Source of the DNA: Haematobacter massiliensis | GTDB lineage: Bacteria > Pseudomonadota > Alphaproteobacteria > Rhodobacterales > Rhodobacteraceae | DNA length: 64,000 bases | NCBI RefSeq assembly: GCF_000740795.1 | Contig: NZ_JGYG01000005.1 | Span: 1 to 64,000, forward strand | Direction: 5' to 3' | Part shown: one piece after another, positions 43,571 to 53,112 of the stretch | Position numbering within the stretch: position 1 is the first letter of the stretch | Layout: every line of letters starts with the position of its first letter | Notes under the pieces: model-generated | Database searches by the model: none | The model's input: only the letters and a program-made list of their open reading frames with translations | What the model was told of the DNA's origin: nothing | Translations under genes and position numbers: made by a program

Positions 43571-45373
43571 TCAGCGCAGGTGATGCGGGGCGCTCATTCC
43601 CCAGACGGGCGTGTCAATGCCTTCCGCCCGCGCTTTCAGCTGCAGGGCAAGATAGCGTGAATAATGCCGCGACTGATGCAGGTTGCCACCGTGGAACCAC
43701 AGCCCCTCCTGCTGGGTAGGCTTCCACATGTTGCGCTGCTCCCCCTCCCACGGGCCCGGATCCTTCGTCGTCTCGGAGCCGAGACCCCAGCATTTGCCGA
43801 CTTTGTCTGCTACCTCCTGACTGATGAGATCCGCCGCCCAGCCGTTCATGGACCCATAGCCTGTCGCGTAGACGACCAGATCGGCAGGCAGTTCCGTGCC
43901 ATCGTCCAGCACGACCGCGTCCTCGCTCAAATGGCTGATCCCCTTGCCGGATTGCAGCTTGATCGACCCGTCGATGATGAGATCGCAGGCCCCCACATCG
44001 ATGTAGTAGCCGGAGCCACGGCGGAGGTATTTCATGAACAGCCCGCTCTCATCATCCCCGAAATCGAGCATGAAGCCTGCCTTCTCCAGCGCGGCATAGA
44101 AATCGGCGTCCCGCTTCTTGATCTCGTCATACTGGGGCACGTGGAAGCGGTGCATGATCCGATAGGGGATGGAGGCGAAGATCATGTCTGCCTTGTCATG
44201 CGTGATCCCGTTCGCCACCGCCTGTTCGGAGTAGAGGCCACCCAGACATACCTCCATCAGGCTGTCGGATCTGACGATATGGGTGGAGGAACGCTGCACC
44301 ATCGTCACATCCGCACCGTTTTCCCAGAGCGCGGCGCAGATATCGTGGGCGGAGTTGTTGGCGCCGATCACCACCACCCGCTTGCCCCGGTAGGCATCGG
44401 GGCCGGGATGGCTGCTCGAATGCTGCTGCTCGCCCTTGAACACATCCTGGCCGGGGATTTTCGGAACGTTCGCCTTGCCCGACATGCCGGTCGCCAGCAC
44501 GAGTTGCTTCGGGCGAAGCACGACCTCCTCGCCGTCGCGATCGACGGTCACCGTCCATTCCTTCCGCGCCTCGTCCCATTGCGCCGATTTGGCGGTGGTG
44601 CTGGACCAGTAGTTCAGCTCCATGACCCTGGTGTACATTTCCAGCCAGTCGCCGACCTTGTCCTTGGGCGCGAAGACCGGCCAGTTGTCGGGAAAGGGAA
44701 TGTAGGGCAGGTGGTCATACCAGACCGGGTCATGCAGGCAGAGCGACTTGTAGCGGCTCCGCCATTGATCGCCGGGGCGCGCGTGACGGTCCACGATGAT
44801 CGTCGGCACGTTCAGCTGCCGCAGCCGCGCGCCAAGGGCGATACCGCCCTGTCCGCCGCCGATGATGAGCACATAGGGTTGCTCCTCATAGCCCAGACGC
44901 GCGGTCTCCGCCTCCCGTTTCTCCTTCCAGGTCTTGCGGTCCGGGTCGTGCCCATGCTCCGCGCCCATCGGGCGGCGGAGGCCGCGGGGTTCCTCATGGC
45001 CCTTCAGTTCGTGAAGCGTGGTCAGCAGCGTCCATATCCTGCCGTCCTTCATCCGCAGATAGCCCACACCCCGCCCTGTCGCCGTTTCGAACCGCAGCCA
45101 GCCTTCGGTGACGTCACCGCTCTCCGCGACCTCTTCCGCGGGGTCGAGATGCAGGGATTCCGGCTTGATCGCGGCAAGCTGCTCCGCCGCCATGGCACGG
45201 ATTTCCTCCCGCCCCTCGCAGGTGCGGATGTTCCAGGTGAAGGCGGCCAGATCCCGCCAGAACCCCGTCTCCAGAAACAGATCCGCAACCGCATCGGCAT
45301 CCTGAGCGACGAGCGCACGTTCCAGATCGCGGATCAGCGCATCGAATGCCGCATGTCTTGTCGTGTCGAGCAT
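43571..45373 (-). CDS. SnoaL-like domain fused to flavin-containing monooxygenase
   Basis: 600 residues. Residues 1-120 look like a SnoaL/NTF2 cone (ALIRDLERALVAQDADAVADLFLETGFWRD is split over the first helix), and residues 165-590 are an FMO-type oxidoreductase. The latter has the FAD motif IIGGGQGGIALGARL (172-177), a second Rossmann motif VVVIGANNSAHDICAAL for NADPH, and VYATGY near the end. FMO-like enzymes oxygenate N, S or carbonyl groups (including Baeyer-Villiger reactions). The start has GGGAGG nine bases upstream. It is divergent from the AcoR-like regulator, which probably activates it; substrate unknown. Confidence 0.88.
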   Translation of the reverse strand: MLDTTRHAAFDALIRDLERALVAQDADAVADLFLETGFWRDLAAFTWNIRTCEGREEIRAMAAEQLAAIKPESLHLDPAEEVAESGDVTEGWLRFETATGRGVGYLRMKDGRIWTLLTTLHELKGHEEPRGLRRPMGAEHGHDPDRKTWKEKREAETARLGYEEQPYVLIIGGGQGGIALGARLRQLNVPTIIVDRHARPGDQWRSRYKSLCLHDPVWYDHLPYIPFPDNWPVFAPKDKVGDWLEMYTRVMELNYWSSTTAKSAQWDEARKEWTVTVDRDGEEVVLRPKQLVLATGMSGKANVPKIPGQDVFKGEQQHSSSHPGPDAYRGKRVVVIGANNSAHDICAALWENGADVTMVQRSSTHIVRSDSLMEVCLGGLYSEQAVANGITHDKADMIFASIPYRIMHRFHVPQYDEIKKRDADFYAALEKAGFMLDFGDDESGLFMKYLRRGSGYYIDVGACDLIIDGSIKLQSGKGISHLSEDAVVLDDGTELPADLVVYATGYGSMNGWAADLISQEVADKVGKCWGLGSETTKDPGPWEGEQRNMWKPTQQEGLWFHGGNLHQSRHYSRYLALQLKARAEGIDTPVWGMSAPHHLR

Positions 45374-45550
45374 GGTGTCCTCCCTCTGCTTCGCCATGAT
45401 GGCCGACCCTCCCCGGTCGGCCCTCGCCGAATCGGCCCCTGAGGGCGCATTGCGGCGATGGAGCAAGACTGGGCCGCATGATGGAGAACCGGAAACACAA
45501 ATACGACATCAAGTCTTTTCAACATGTTATGGGAGCGCGCGTTGCCGATC

Positions 45551-45583
45551 CCTGCAACAGGTGTTGCACTGCCCTGCAACAGG
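45551..45583. promoter_or_regulatory. phased operator repeats between monooxygenase and AcoR-like regulator
   Basis: CCTGCAACAGG occurs at 45551-45561 and again at 45573-45583, exactly 22 bp apart (two helical turns). The first copy also forms the palindrome TGCAACA-GG-TGTTGCA (45553-45568). Three TGCAACA half-sites in 29 bp within the only divergent promoter region are good evidence for a regulator binding array. Confidence 0.7.
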
Positions 45584-45653
45584 CTTCCCAAGCGCCGCGC
45601 TTCCGCTAACCTTGCTCCGTCGGAGGAGGGGCCGACATGGAGAGGAGGAGGCG

Positions 45654-47501
45654 ATGGAGGATCTCCACCACATCCGCGAGATCGAAGAGGTCTCTCGCGG
45701 CAGGGCCGGACAACGCGCGCCCGTGGTCGTGCAAAGCTGGCTGCGCTGCCTGAACCAACACCGGCTGGATCCGGCGGCTCGGTCAGAGGCCTATATCCTG
45801 CCCGACAGCGCGCTCCGCCTGCACAGGCAGCGATCCGAGGATCTCATCGCCATCGCGCGGAGCGGTATCGAGCATCTCTATTCGCTGGTAGCGGGCCAGA
45901 ACTACGTGCTCATGCTGGCCGATAGTGCGGGTGTGACCGTGGAATACCTCGGCGATCCTGGACAGAAGGCAGCGTTGCGCCGAAGCGGGCTGTATCTCGG
46001 CGCGGAATGGTCCGAGGAACGGGCGGGCACCTGCGCGCTCGGCGCCTGTATCGCGACGGGAGAGCCGCTCATCATCCATCAGAGCGATCATTTCGACCTC
46101 GCGCATACCGGGCTGTCCTGCACAGCCGCGCCGATCTACGATACCGGCGGGCGGCTGGCGGCGGTGCTCGACATATCGCTCCTTTCCTCTCCGCTGCCAC
46201 GGGCCAGCCAGTCTCTTGCCCTGAACCTGGTCCGGCAATCTGCAAGGCGGATCGAGATGGCCAACCTGATGGCAGAGAGTAGGCGCGAATGGGTGCTGCG
46301 GCTCTCCGCGGGCGCCGATTTCCTGGATGTGGACCCGGAGGATGCGGTGTCACTTGACACAGCCGGTCGAGTGATCGGCATGACCAACGGAGCGGCTCGG
46401 GTGATGGCGCGGGCGGCGGGGCTGGACTGGCGCGGGTCGGAGGCGCTGATCGGGCGGCCGATCTCAGACTTTCTGGATATCTCGCTGGACCGGCTGGAGG
46501 GGTTGACCCGGCAGCGACAGGCGGCGGAGCGGTTCGTGGAGACGCGGGACGGTCATCGCCTGTTCGCGCATGCCATAGAACCTCGGCCCGCGCCGCTTCG
46601 GGCGCCGCCACGGCCGGAGCGGCTGCCGCCGGGCCTTCGCGGGCTTGCAGGCGGGGATCCGGTGATGGAACTGGCGCTCGGCCGCGTGGCGGCGCTTGCC
46701 CCCTCGCCCCTGCCGCTGCTGATCGAGGGGGAGACCGGCACGGGCAAGCTGACGCTCGCGCGTGCCATACATGCGCTGGCGGGGAGGGGGCCGCTGGTCG
46801 TGCTGCCCTGCGCCGGACTGGCCGAGGAGGACGGCGCGTTGCTCTTTGGCCGGGCAGGGGAGCGGGGCGGCGGGATGATCGCGGAGGCCGGCGGCGGTAC
46901 CCTGGTGCTCGACAAGGTGGAGGAACTGCCGCCCGGATTGCAGCGCCGGTTTCTTCGCCTGGCGGCGGAGGATGGCGCCGTCCCCGTCGGCGGGACACGG
47001 GCCGAGCCGCTGCCTCTGCGGATCATTGCGACGAGCCAGTGTGATCTCGGTCAGGCAGCAGTTGAGGGGCGCTTCCGGGCGGATCTGTTCCACCGGCTGA
47101 ACGGCGCGCTCATCCGCCTGCCGGCCCTGCGCCATCGGCAGGATCTCCTCTGGCTGGCCGAGCGCGCCTTCACGGAGGCCTTCGCCAGCCCGCCACCCCT
47201 CTCCGTCGAGGTGCTGGAGGCACTGTCCCGCTATGATTGGCCGGGGAACCTCCGTGAGCTTGGGCATCTTGCCCGGTCGCTGGCGATCACCGCTGCGGGG
47301 CGGTCGGTGCTGCCTTCGGACGTGCCGCGCGCTGGGGCCCATGCGCCGCCGCATGCGGAGGGGGAGGCAGCCCGCCTTCTCCGCGCGCTGGATGCCTCGG
47401 GCGGCAATATCTCGGAGGCGGCGCGGCGGCTGGGGGTGAACCGGTCTACCATTCATCGACAGATGCACCGCTTCGGGCTGAAGGGCGGAGCGGGGCACTG
47501 A
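45654..47501 (+). CDS. AcoR-like GAF / AAA+ / Fis regulator lacking the sigma-54 GAFTGA loop
   Basis: 615 residues. An N-terminal AcoR-type GAF region (about 75-200) is followed by an AAA+ core with Walker A GETGTGK (359-365), the arginine-finger region GRFRADLFHRLNG and RYDWPGNLREL. A C-terminal Fis-type HTH (NISEAARRLGVNRSTIHRQM) closes the protein. The GAFTGA loop, expected between Walker A and Walker B, is absent: the sequence runs LLFGRAGERGGGMIAEAGGGT. Walker B reads TLVLDKVEEL with Lys for Glu. It may therefore not drive sigma-54 polymerase. GAGGAGG precedes the ATG. It is divergent from the monooxygenase, its likely target. Confidence 0.88.
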   Translation: MEDLHHIREIEEVSRGRAGQRAPVVVQSWLRCLNQHRLDPAARSEAYILPDSALRLHRQRSEDLIAIARSGIEHLYSLVAGQNYVLMLADSAGVTVEYLGDPGQKAALRRSGLYLGAEWSEERAGTCALGACIATGEPLIIHQSDHFDLAHTGLSCTAAPIYDTGGRLAAVLDISLLSSPLPRASQSLALNLVRQSARRIEMANLMAESRREWVLRLSAGADFLDVDPEDAVSLDTAGRVIGMTNGAARVMARAAGLDWRGSEALIGRPISDFLDISLDRLEGLTRQRQAAERFVETRDGHRLFAHAIEPRPAPLRAPPRPERLPPGLRGLAGGDPVMELALGRVAALAPSPLPLLIEGETGTGKLTLARAIHALAGRGPLVVLPCAGLAEEDGALLFGRAGERGGGMIAEAGGGTLVLDKVEELPPGLQRRFLRLAAEDGAVPVGGTRAEPLPLRIIATSQCDLGQAAVEGRFRADLFHRLNGALIRLPALRHRQDLLWLAERAFTEAFASPPPLSVEVLEALSRYDWPGNLRELGHLARSLAITAAGRSVLPSDVPRAGAHAPPHAEGEAARLLRALDASGGNISEAARRLGVNRSTIHRQMHRFGLKGGAGH

Positions 47502-47911
47502 CATTCGGGGGCGGGTGGCCTCTCCCGGAAAACCGGTAAGGGGAGCACGGGGGGCCGACCCCTCTCCTCCTTGAGTCGTCGGGCAACGAAGGAGACGGCC
47601 TTCGGCGGACCAAGCCGATCCGGCAACCCGTCATGGGCGCCGCTTCCGCCGCTAGCCCGGCTGCCAAGGGGCGTTCGGCCCGGACATTCTGGCGCATTTC
47701 CCCGTTGCAAAGGCGTTTCCCCTCTGCTCCCCGCGACCACAGTCGGGAAATTTCACGCAAACGGCGGGTCGTCCTTTACAAGTCAGCGGGTTCCTGCTGA
47801 ACACGCGAGCAGCATCTTTCCATAAGAGCGCCGGTTCATGACAATGGACCTTCAATAAGAGCGGAGCGACCCCGGTCGTCAGCTGCCATACAGAGCAGGA
47901 GCAGTTTCGAG
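47502..47911. other. 410-bp spacer upstream of minCDE
   Basis: No convincing coding frame. The region must hold the minC promoter. Several GC-rich imperfect hairpins follow the regulator stop (about 47505-47575), and I see no clear terminator with a T-run. Confidence 0.5.
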
Positions 47912-48670
47912 GTGTCAGATCAAAACGTGCGGACAAGGCATGATCCCGCGCCGCTGGAAGGTGCTGCGTTTCAGGTGCGTGGCCGCTTCCTGACGGCGCT
48001 CGCGCTTCGCATCGGAACCGATCGGGCGGACGGCGCCTTCTATGCGCAACTCGATGAACAGTTGCAGAAGACGCCTCAGTTCTTTCTCGGGGCACCGGTC
48101 GTGCTCGACTTCGTCAATGCCCCTGCCTTTGCCGATCCAACCACGCTCCACGATCTGGTCGAAAACCTTCGCGCGCGCGAGCTGCGTGTGTTCGGGGTGC
48201 AGAATGCCCCGGGGATGGACCCGGCAGCCTTGCAATCCCTTGGCCTGATCGTGCTGACTTCGGGCAAGGAAGTGCCCTTGCCGCGGGATCCCACGCCCGC
48301 ACAGGCGGCAGACCCGCAGAGGGTGAGCGCCCCGCCCCCCGTTGTGAACAAGGTGATCCGCTCGCCCATCCGTTCGGGACAACTCATCGTGGCCGAGCAT
48401 GGGGACCTGACGATCATCGGATCGGTCGCCTCGGGCGCGGAACTGGTCGCTGCTGGCAACATCCATGTCTATGGCGCCCTTCGTGGCCGCGCGATGGCAG
48501 GCTGCCACGGCGATACGGATGCGCATATCTTCTGCCAGACGCTGGATGCCGAACTCGTCGCGATCGCGGGCCTTTACCAGACCAACGAGGGTCTGGAAGA
48601 CGCGGCACGCCAGCGCTGCGCACATATCTTTCTGAAGCAAGAAAAACTCTGCATGGAGGTGGTCGGGTGA
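47912..48670 (+). CDS. minC: septum site-determining protein MinC
   Basis: 252 residues. FtsZ polymerisation inhibitor that blocks polar septation. The N-terminal domain (residues 15-115) is followed by a Pro/Ala linker and the C-terminal beta-helix (VIRSPIRSGQLIVAEHGDLTIIGSVASGAELVAAGNIHVYGALRGRA), seen in its parts IRSGQ, GDLTIIG and GNIHVYGALRGRA. The GTG start at 47912 has AGGAG upstream. It overlaps minD by 4 bp (GTGA). Confidence 0.95.
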   Translation: MSDQNVRTRHDPAPLEGAAFQVRGRFLTALALRIGTDRADGAFYAQLDEQLQKTPQFFLGAPVVLDFVNAPAFADPTTLHDLVENLRARELRVFGVQNAPGMDPAALQSLGLIVLTSGKEVPLPRDPTPAQAADPQRVSAPPPVVNKVIRSPIRSGQLIVAEHGDLTIIGSVASGAELVAAGNIHVYGALRGRAMAGCHGDTDAHIFCQTLDAELVAIAGLYQTNEGLEDAARQRCAHIFLKQEKLCMEVVG

Positions 48671-49515
48671 CGACGGAACTGAAGGACAAGCCGCCTCTGG
48701 GGCGGGTTATCGTTATCACATCCGGGAAGGGCGGCGTCGGCAAGACGACATCGGCAGCTGCGATCTCGGCCGGTCTCGCAAAGCAGGGCTTCAGGACGGT
48801 CGTGATCGACTTTGACGTGGGCCTGCGCAATCTGGACATGATCATGGGTTGCGAGCGCCGGGTGGTGTTCGACTTCATCAACGTCATCCAGGGCGACGCA
48901 AAGCTGAAGCAGGCGCTCATCAAGGACAAGCGGCTCGACAATCTGTCGATCCTGCCCACCTCGCAGACCCGCGACAAGGATGCGCTGACGCAGGAGGGGG
49001 TGGAGGAAATCCTGAAGGAGCTGAAGGCGGAGTTTGACTACATCGTCTGCGACAGCCCCGCCGGGATCGAGCGCGGCGCACAGATGGCGATGTATTTCGC
49101 CGATGAGGCCGTGGTCGTCACCAACCCGGAAGTGTCCTCGGTGCGCGACAGTGATCGCATTCTCGGCCTGTTGAGCAGCCAGACCAAGCGGGCGGAGACG
49201 GCCGGGTCCGAGCCGATCAAGGCGCAGGTTCTGCTGACCCGCTACGATCAGGCGCGCGTCGATATCGGCGAGATGATGACGGTGGAGGACGTGCTGGAGA
49301 TCCTGGCTGTCCCGCTGCTGGGTGTCATTCCCGAAAGCAAGGCGATCCTGAAGGCTTCCAACGTCGGCACGCCGGTCGTGCTGGACGGGCCCTCTGCTGC
49401 CGCCCAGGCCTATGAGGATGCCGTGACGCGCCTGACGGGCAACAAGCTTGAGATGCGTATTGCGCAGGAACCCCGGCCCGGCCTCTTCAAGCGGATCTTC
49501 GGGCGGGCGTCATGA
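48667..49515 (+). CDS. minD: septum site-determining ATPase MinD
   Basis: 282 residues. ParA/MinD ATPase that oscillates on the membrane and recruits MinC. The deviant Walker A is TSGKGGVGKTT; DFDVGLRNLDMIMGCERR and YIVCDSPAGIERGA are diagnostic. The C-terminal GLFKRIFGR forms the amphipathic membrane-targeting helix. GTG start inside the minC stop; its stop overlaps minE as ATGA. Confidence 0.97.
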   Translation: MTTELKDKPPLGRVIVITSGKGGVGKTTSAAAISAGLAKQGFRTVVIDFDVGLRNLDMIMGCERRVVFDFINVIQGDAKLKQALIKDKRLDNLSILPTSQTRDKDALTQEGVEEILKELKAEFDYIVCDSPAGIERGAQMAMYFADEAVVVTNPEVSSVRDSDRILGLLSSQTKRAETAGSEPIKAQVLLTRYDQARVDIGEMMTVEDVLEILAVPLLGVIPESKAILKASNVGTPVVLDGPSAAAQAYEDAVTRLTGNKLEMRIAQEPRPGLFKRIFGRAS

Positions 49516-49787
49516 ATATATTTGGCTTTGTTCGCAAAACTCGCCCCGCGCCCTCGGCTCAGACCGCGAAGGAACGCCTGAAAATCCTTCTGGCGCATGA
49601 ACGCGGCAGCGGCAGCACGGCAGACCCGGATTACCTGCCGATGCTTCAGCGCGATATCGTTGCCGCGATCCGCAAATATGTGGCGATCGGCGACAAGGAT
49701 GTCGAGGTCAGGATGGAGCGCGGGGAGCAGATGTCGAGCCTTGAGATCAACATCGAGCTACCCAAGGCTGCAAGCCCCGCATCCTGA
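49512..49787 (+). CDS. minE: cell division topological specificity factor MinE
   Basis: 91 residues. It stimulates MinD ATPase to set the Min oscillation. The contact helix is around AKERLKILLAHERG, and the C-terminal dimer domain runs from YLPMLQRDIVAAIRKYVAIG to LEINIELP. Last gene of minCDE, ATGA overlap with minD. Confidence 0.96.
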   Translation: MNIFGFVRKTRPAPSAQTAKERLKILLAHERGSGSTADPDYLPMLQRDIVAAIRKYVAIGDKDVEVRMERGEQMSSLEINIELPKAASPAS

Positions 49788-49794
49788 ACGGAGC

Positions 49795-49829
49795 GGGCAA
49801 CCGCCGGGCTGCGGCCCCGCCGGTTGCCC
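49795..49829 (+). terminator. GC-rich hairpin after minE
   Basis: GGGCAACCG (49795-49803) and CGGTTGCCC (49821-49829) are perfect 9-bp arms enclosing a GC-rich inner region that can fold further. There is no T-run, so termination strength is uncertain. Confidence 0.5.
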
Positions 49830-50373
49830 CGGGACAGCGGTGCCGGTGCCTTAGATGAAGCAGGGCCGGACGCCGGCCAAGGGGAGTAGGGGCTCTCCGT
49901 TCCGGCGAAGTCGAGATCCGCATCATGCCCTGGGTATCAGCGCCGCGATGGCTCTGCTTCGACACGCGGGCCTGCTGAAAAGTTCTGAAGCCTCATAACC
50001 ATGCTCCGGGACTCGGGAAATCTGCCCCGCACTCATCCCGATGGTGTGGATGTCCGGCGGTATACCGTCGGAATGCGAACGATTTCTGTTCCCTTGCAGA
50101 CCTGAAACCTTGTTCAGCAGCCTGCCAAGGCGCTGGCGACAAGGCTGCATGGTCCATGGCCGAACGCCCTTGCCACGTGCGCGAGAGGGACCGGCGAGAG
50201 CACCCCGATCGCGCGACGATGTCAGGGCGGATGGAACCGCACCGACTACCCCCAACACCCCGGCTGTACCGATTGCCACATGCCGCTCCGGCCACGCCAG
50301 CGTCAGACCCTACAAACACGGTTCGCAAGGACAAGGGCGTATTGCCTCCGGCTGAGGCGAGGCCTTGCGGCTG
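49830..50373. other. spacer between minE and the GntR gene
   Basis: No frame with a recognisable product. Short minus-strand frames overlap here but have no ribosome-binding sites. No repeat or RNA gene was recognised. Confidence 0.5.
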
Positions 50374-51081
50374 TCAGAGGGCGATGTCCTGCCGCATGTC
50401 GCGGGCGATCATCGCCTGTATGCGCGCCACGATTTCATCGGCGTGGCGCCGGGCGAGCTTATCGCAGAGGTCGATGTCCTGTGCCTCGACGGCAGCGATG
50501 AGGGCCTCGTGTTCAAGGATATAGGGGTGGGGATTCTCGGGTTGGAACCCGGGGTAGTAATACATCCGCAGGATGCGCCGCCCCTCGTCCAGCAACCGCG
50601 AGAACAACGCGAGGTAATAAGGATTGCGCCCCGCCTCGGCGATGGCCACGTGAAAGTCCCGGTTCGTTGCGATCATCGCCCCCTCATCGCCTGCGGCCAC
50701 CGCCAGGGCGAACCGCTGCTGCGCCGAACGGATATGTTGCAGATCATCGCGCTGACGGAACTGGCCGGCGAGACGCGTCGTGACGCGGTACATCAGCGTC
50801 AGCGCGTCAAAGAACGTATGAAGGTTTGGAAAGTCGATATTCGACACCATGGTGGAGCGATTTGGCAGCGTGTCTATCAGCCCCTCCGCCGCCAGACGGA
50901 CCAGCGCCTCGCGGATCGGTGTCCGGGACATGCCGAAACGTTCTGCAAGCTGTATCTCATCTATGATGCTGCCGGGCGGCAGGTCGAGATCGAGTATCTG
51001 ATTGCGGAGCAGATCATAGACCAGCTTCACGCCCGAGCCACGCCTGCGGTCGGATGGCGCGGCGGTGTCTTTCTGGGTCAT
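50374..51081 (-). CDS. GntR family (FadR/FCD) transcriptional regulator
   Basis: 235 residues. A winged HTH (LVYDLLRNQILDLDLPPGSII, ERFGMSRTPIREALVRLAAEGL) is followed by an FCD effector domain with metal-binding histidines (RDFHVAIAEAGRN, ILEHEALIAAVE, ARRHADEI). Such regulators respond to organic acids or acyl-CoAs. ATG 51081 with GGAG upstream is preferred; longer in-frame starts exist up to 51276. It is divergent from the acyl-CoA synthetase at 51598, the probable target. Confidence 0.9.
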   Translation of the reverse strand: MTQKDTAAPSDRRRGSGVKLVYDLLRNQILDLDLPPGSIIDEIQLAERFGMSRTPIREALVRLAAEGLIDTLPNRSTMVSNIDFPNLHTFFDALTLMYRVTTRLAGQFRQRDDLQHIRSAQQRFALAVAAGDEGAMIATNRDFHVAIAEAGRNPYYLALFSRLLDEGRRILRMYYYPGFQPENPHPYILEHEALIAAVEAQDIDLCDKLARRHADEIVARIQAMIARDMRQDIAL

Positions 51082-51597
51082 GGTGCTACTCCGCCTGTCG
51101 ACAAAGGGAATACCGCGCGAGGCAATAGCGATCAACCGCCCTCGAAGCCCGAGCAGTGGCTTCCCCGTCGCGCTGGCGGACATCGCTCCTAAGGGGCGTA
51201 TTGATTGCTGATCGGCGGAAGCGGCCCTTGCAGCAACCGGCGCGCATACACCCGTCCTCTCTGGCTGTGAACCCATCGTGGGAGCCTCGCCTTTCGACCT
51301 GCGGCAGAGGCACCGTCACCAGTTGCTCGGGCCAGATCGGGAAACCGCCGTTGCCTGTCAGTGTGGATAGGCGAAGCTGCACGCGGGTTTCCCGCGTCAT
51401 CGGCCACATCGGGCGCGCGGCATGGCAAAACCCAAGGGGCCGGCTCCGGGGCGCAACCGCTCACGGCTGACAACGGCCATGCCCAGGAGGGTAGAGAGTT
51501 CAGGTAGTCAGCGACATGCGCGGCCGTTAGGGTCGTGAACGGGAGGAAACATCATGCCGAAACACCGATCTGAGCGTATATCATATGGAGCAGCGTC
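51082..51597. other. divergent regulatory region, GntR / acyl-CoA synthetase
   Basis: 516 bp without a convincing gene. An AT-rich GTATATCATATGG at 51576-51588 next to the synthetase ribosome-binding site could be a GntR site, but it is only loosely symmetric. Confidence 0.4.
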
Positions 51598-53112
51598 ATG
51601 AACCCTGCGGAGTGGTTGCTGCGCAGCGCGAGAGTGTCGCCCGACTCGCCGGCCCTGTGCCACGGCGCGAAAATTGTTACGGATTACGCCGGTTTTGCCC
51701 GAAGGGCAGGGGCAATCGGGGCAGGATTGCGGGCGGAGGGAGTAGCTCCGGGTGATCGCGTCGCGCTTTTCATGACCAACAGGACGGACTATCTGGAACT
51801 GTTGTATGGCGCGCTTTTCGCGGGTGCGCCGATTGTGCCCATCAATGCCAAGCTTCACCCGCGCGAGGCGGCCTGGATCATGGAAGATGCAGGCGCGACA
51901 ATCGCCTTCGTCTCATCCGACGTGGGTGCCGAACTGGTGCCTCCCCCGGGCTGCCGGGTGATTGTGGTCGGCAGCGCCGAACACGCGCGTCTGCTGGCCA
52001 GTGCGCCGCTGACTGAGGCAGAGCCGATGGCCGCCGATGACATGGTCTGGCTCTTTTACACATCAGGCACCACCGGCAAGCCGAAGGGTGTGATCCTGAC
52101 GGCCGCGAATGTGGAGGCCATGTGCTTCGGCTATCTCGCCGATGTGGATACTGTCTCCTCCGATGACGCGATCCTCTATGCCGCGCCTATGTCGCATGGG
52201 GCAGGGTTCTACAACTTTCCGCATATCATGAAGGGCGCGCGGCACATCGTTCCCGAAAGCGGCGGTTTTGATGCCGAGGAAGTGTTCGATCTGGCGGAGC
52301 AGACTGGCAACGTTTCCATGTTCGCGGCGCCCACCATGATCCGGCGGCTGATCGACCGGGCGCAGGCGTCCGGGCGCAGGGGCGAGGGTCTCCGCACGAT
52401 CATCTACGGCGGCGGTCCGATGTATCTCGCTGACATCCTCGACGCGGTGGAGGTGCTGGGGCCGCGTTTCGTACAGATCTACGGACAGGGCGAAAGCCCG
52501 ATGACCATCACGGTTCTGCCGCGCGAGCTGGTCGCGGACCGCCATCATCCTCGCTGGCGCGAGCGGCTGGCCTCCGTCGGATTCGCTCAGGCTCCCATGC
52601 GGGTCCGGGTCGTCGATGAAGCAGGTCACGACCTCCCGCCCGGAGTGACGGGTGAAATCGTGGCCTGTGGCGCGGCTGTCATGGCGGGTTACTGGCAGAA
52701 GCCTGAGGCCAGCGCAGAGACGCTCCGGGGCGGCTGGCTCTGGACGGGGGACATGGGGATGATGGATGAAGACGGCTTTCTGACCCTGCAGGACCGTTCC
52801 AAGGACGTGATCATCTCCGGCGGGACCAACATCTATCCGCGCGAGGTGGAGGAAGCGCTGCTTCTGCATCCCGCCGTGCATGAGGTCGCCGTCGTCGGGC
52901 GGCCCGATCCTGAATGGGGGGAGGATGTGGTCGCATTCGTCACTCCGGCGCAGGGAGTGGAGATAGACCCGGCGGAACTCGACCGTCATTGCCTCGGGCA
53001 TATCGCCCGCTTCAAACGACCCAAGGCCTACCGTATTGTCGATGGGCTGCCCAAAAACAACTACGGCAAGATCCTGAAGACGGAACTGCGCGCATTGCTC
53101 ACACAGGATTAG
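51598..53112 (+). CDS. acyl-CoA synthetase / AMP-dependent ligase
   Basis: 504 residues, ANL superfamily. The ATP loop is FYTSGTTGKPKGVILT, with IYGQGESPMTIT, WLWTGDMGMMDEDGF, ISGGTNIYPREVEEAL and the C-terminal catalytic lysine in LPKNNYGKILKTEL. It adenylates a carboxylic acid and transfers it to CoA; chain length is not evident. GGAG is eight bases upstream of the ATG. It is transcribed alone and divergent from the GntR regulator. Confidence 0.92.
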   Translation: MNPAEWLLRSARVSPDSPALCHGAKIVTDYAGFARRAGAIGAGLRAEGVAPGDRVALFMTNRTDYLELLYGALFAGAPIVPINAKLHPREAAWIMEDAGATIAFVSSDVGAELVPPPGCRVIVVGSAEHARLLASAPLTEAEPMAADDMVWLFYTSGTTGKPKGVILTAANVEAMCFGYLADVDTVSSDDAILYAAPMSHGAGFYNFPHIMKGARHIVPESGGFDAEEVFDLAEQTGNVSMFAAPTMIRRLIDRAQASGRRGEGLRTIIYGGGPMYLADILDAVEVLGPRFVQIYGQGESPMTITVLPRELVADRHHPRWRERLASVGFAQAPMRVRVVDEAGHDLPPGVTGEIVACGAAVMAGYWQKPEASAETLRGGWLWTGDMGMMDEDGFLTLQDRSKDVIISGGTNIYPREVEEALLLHPAVHEVAVVGRPDPEWGEDVVAFVTPAQGVEIDPAELDRHCLGHIARFKRPKAYRIVDGLPKNNYGKILKTELRALLTQD

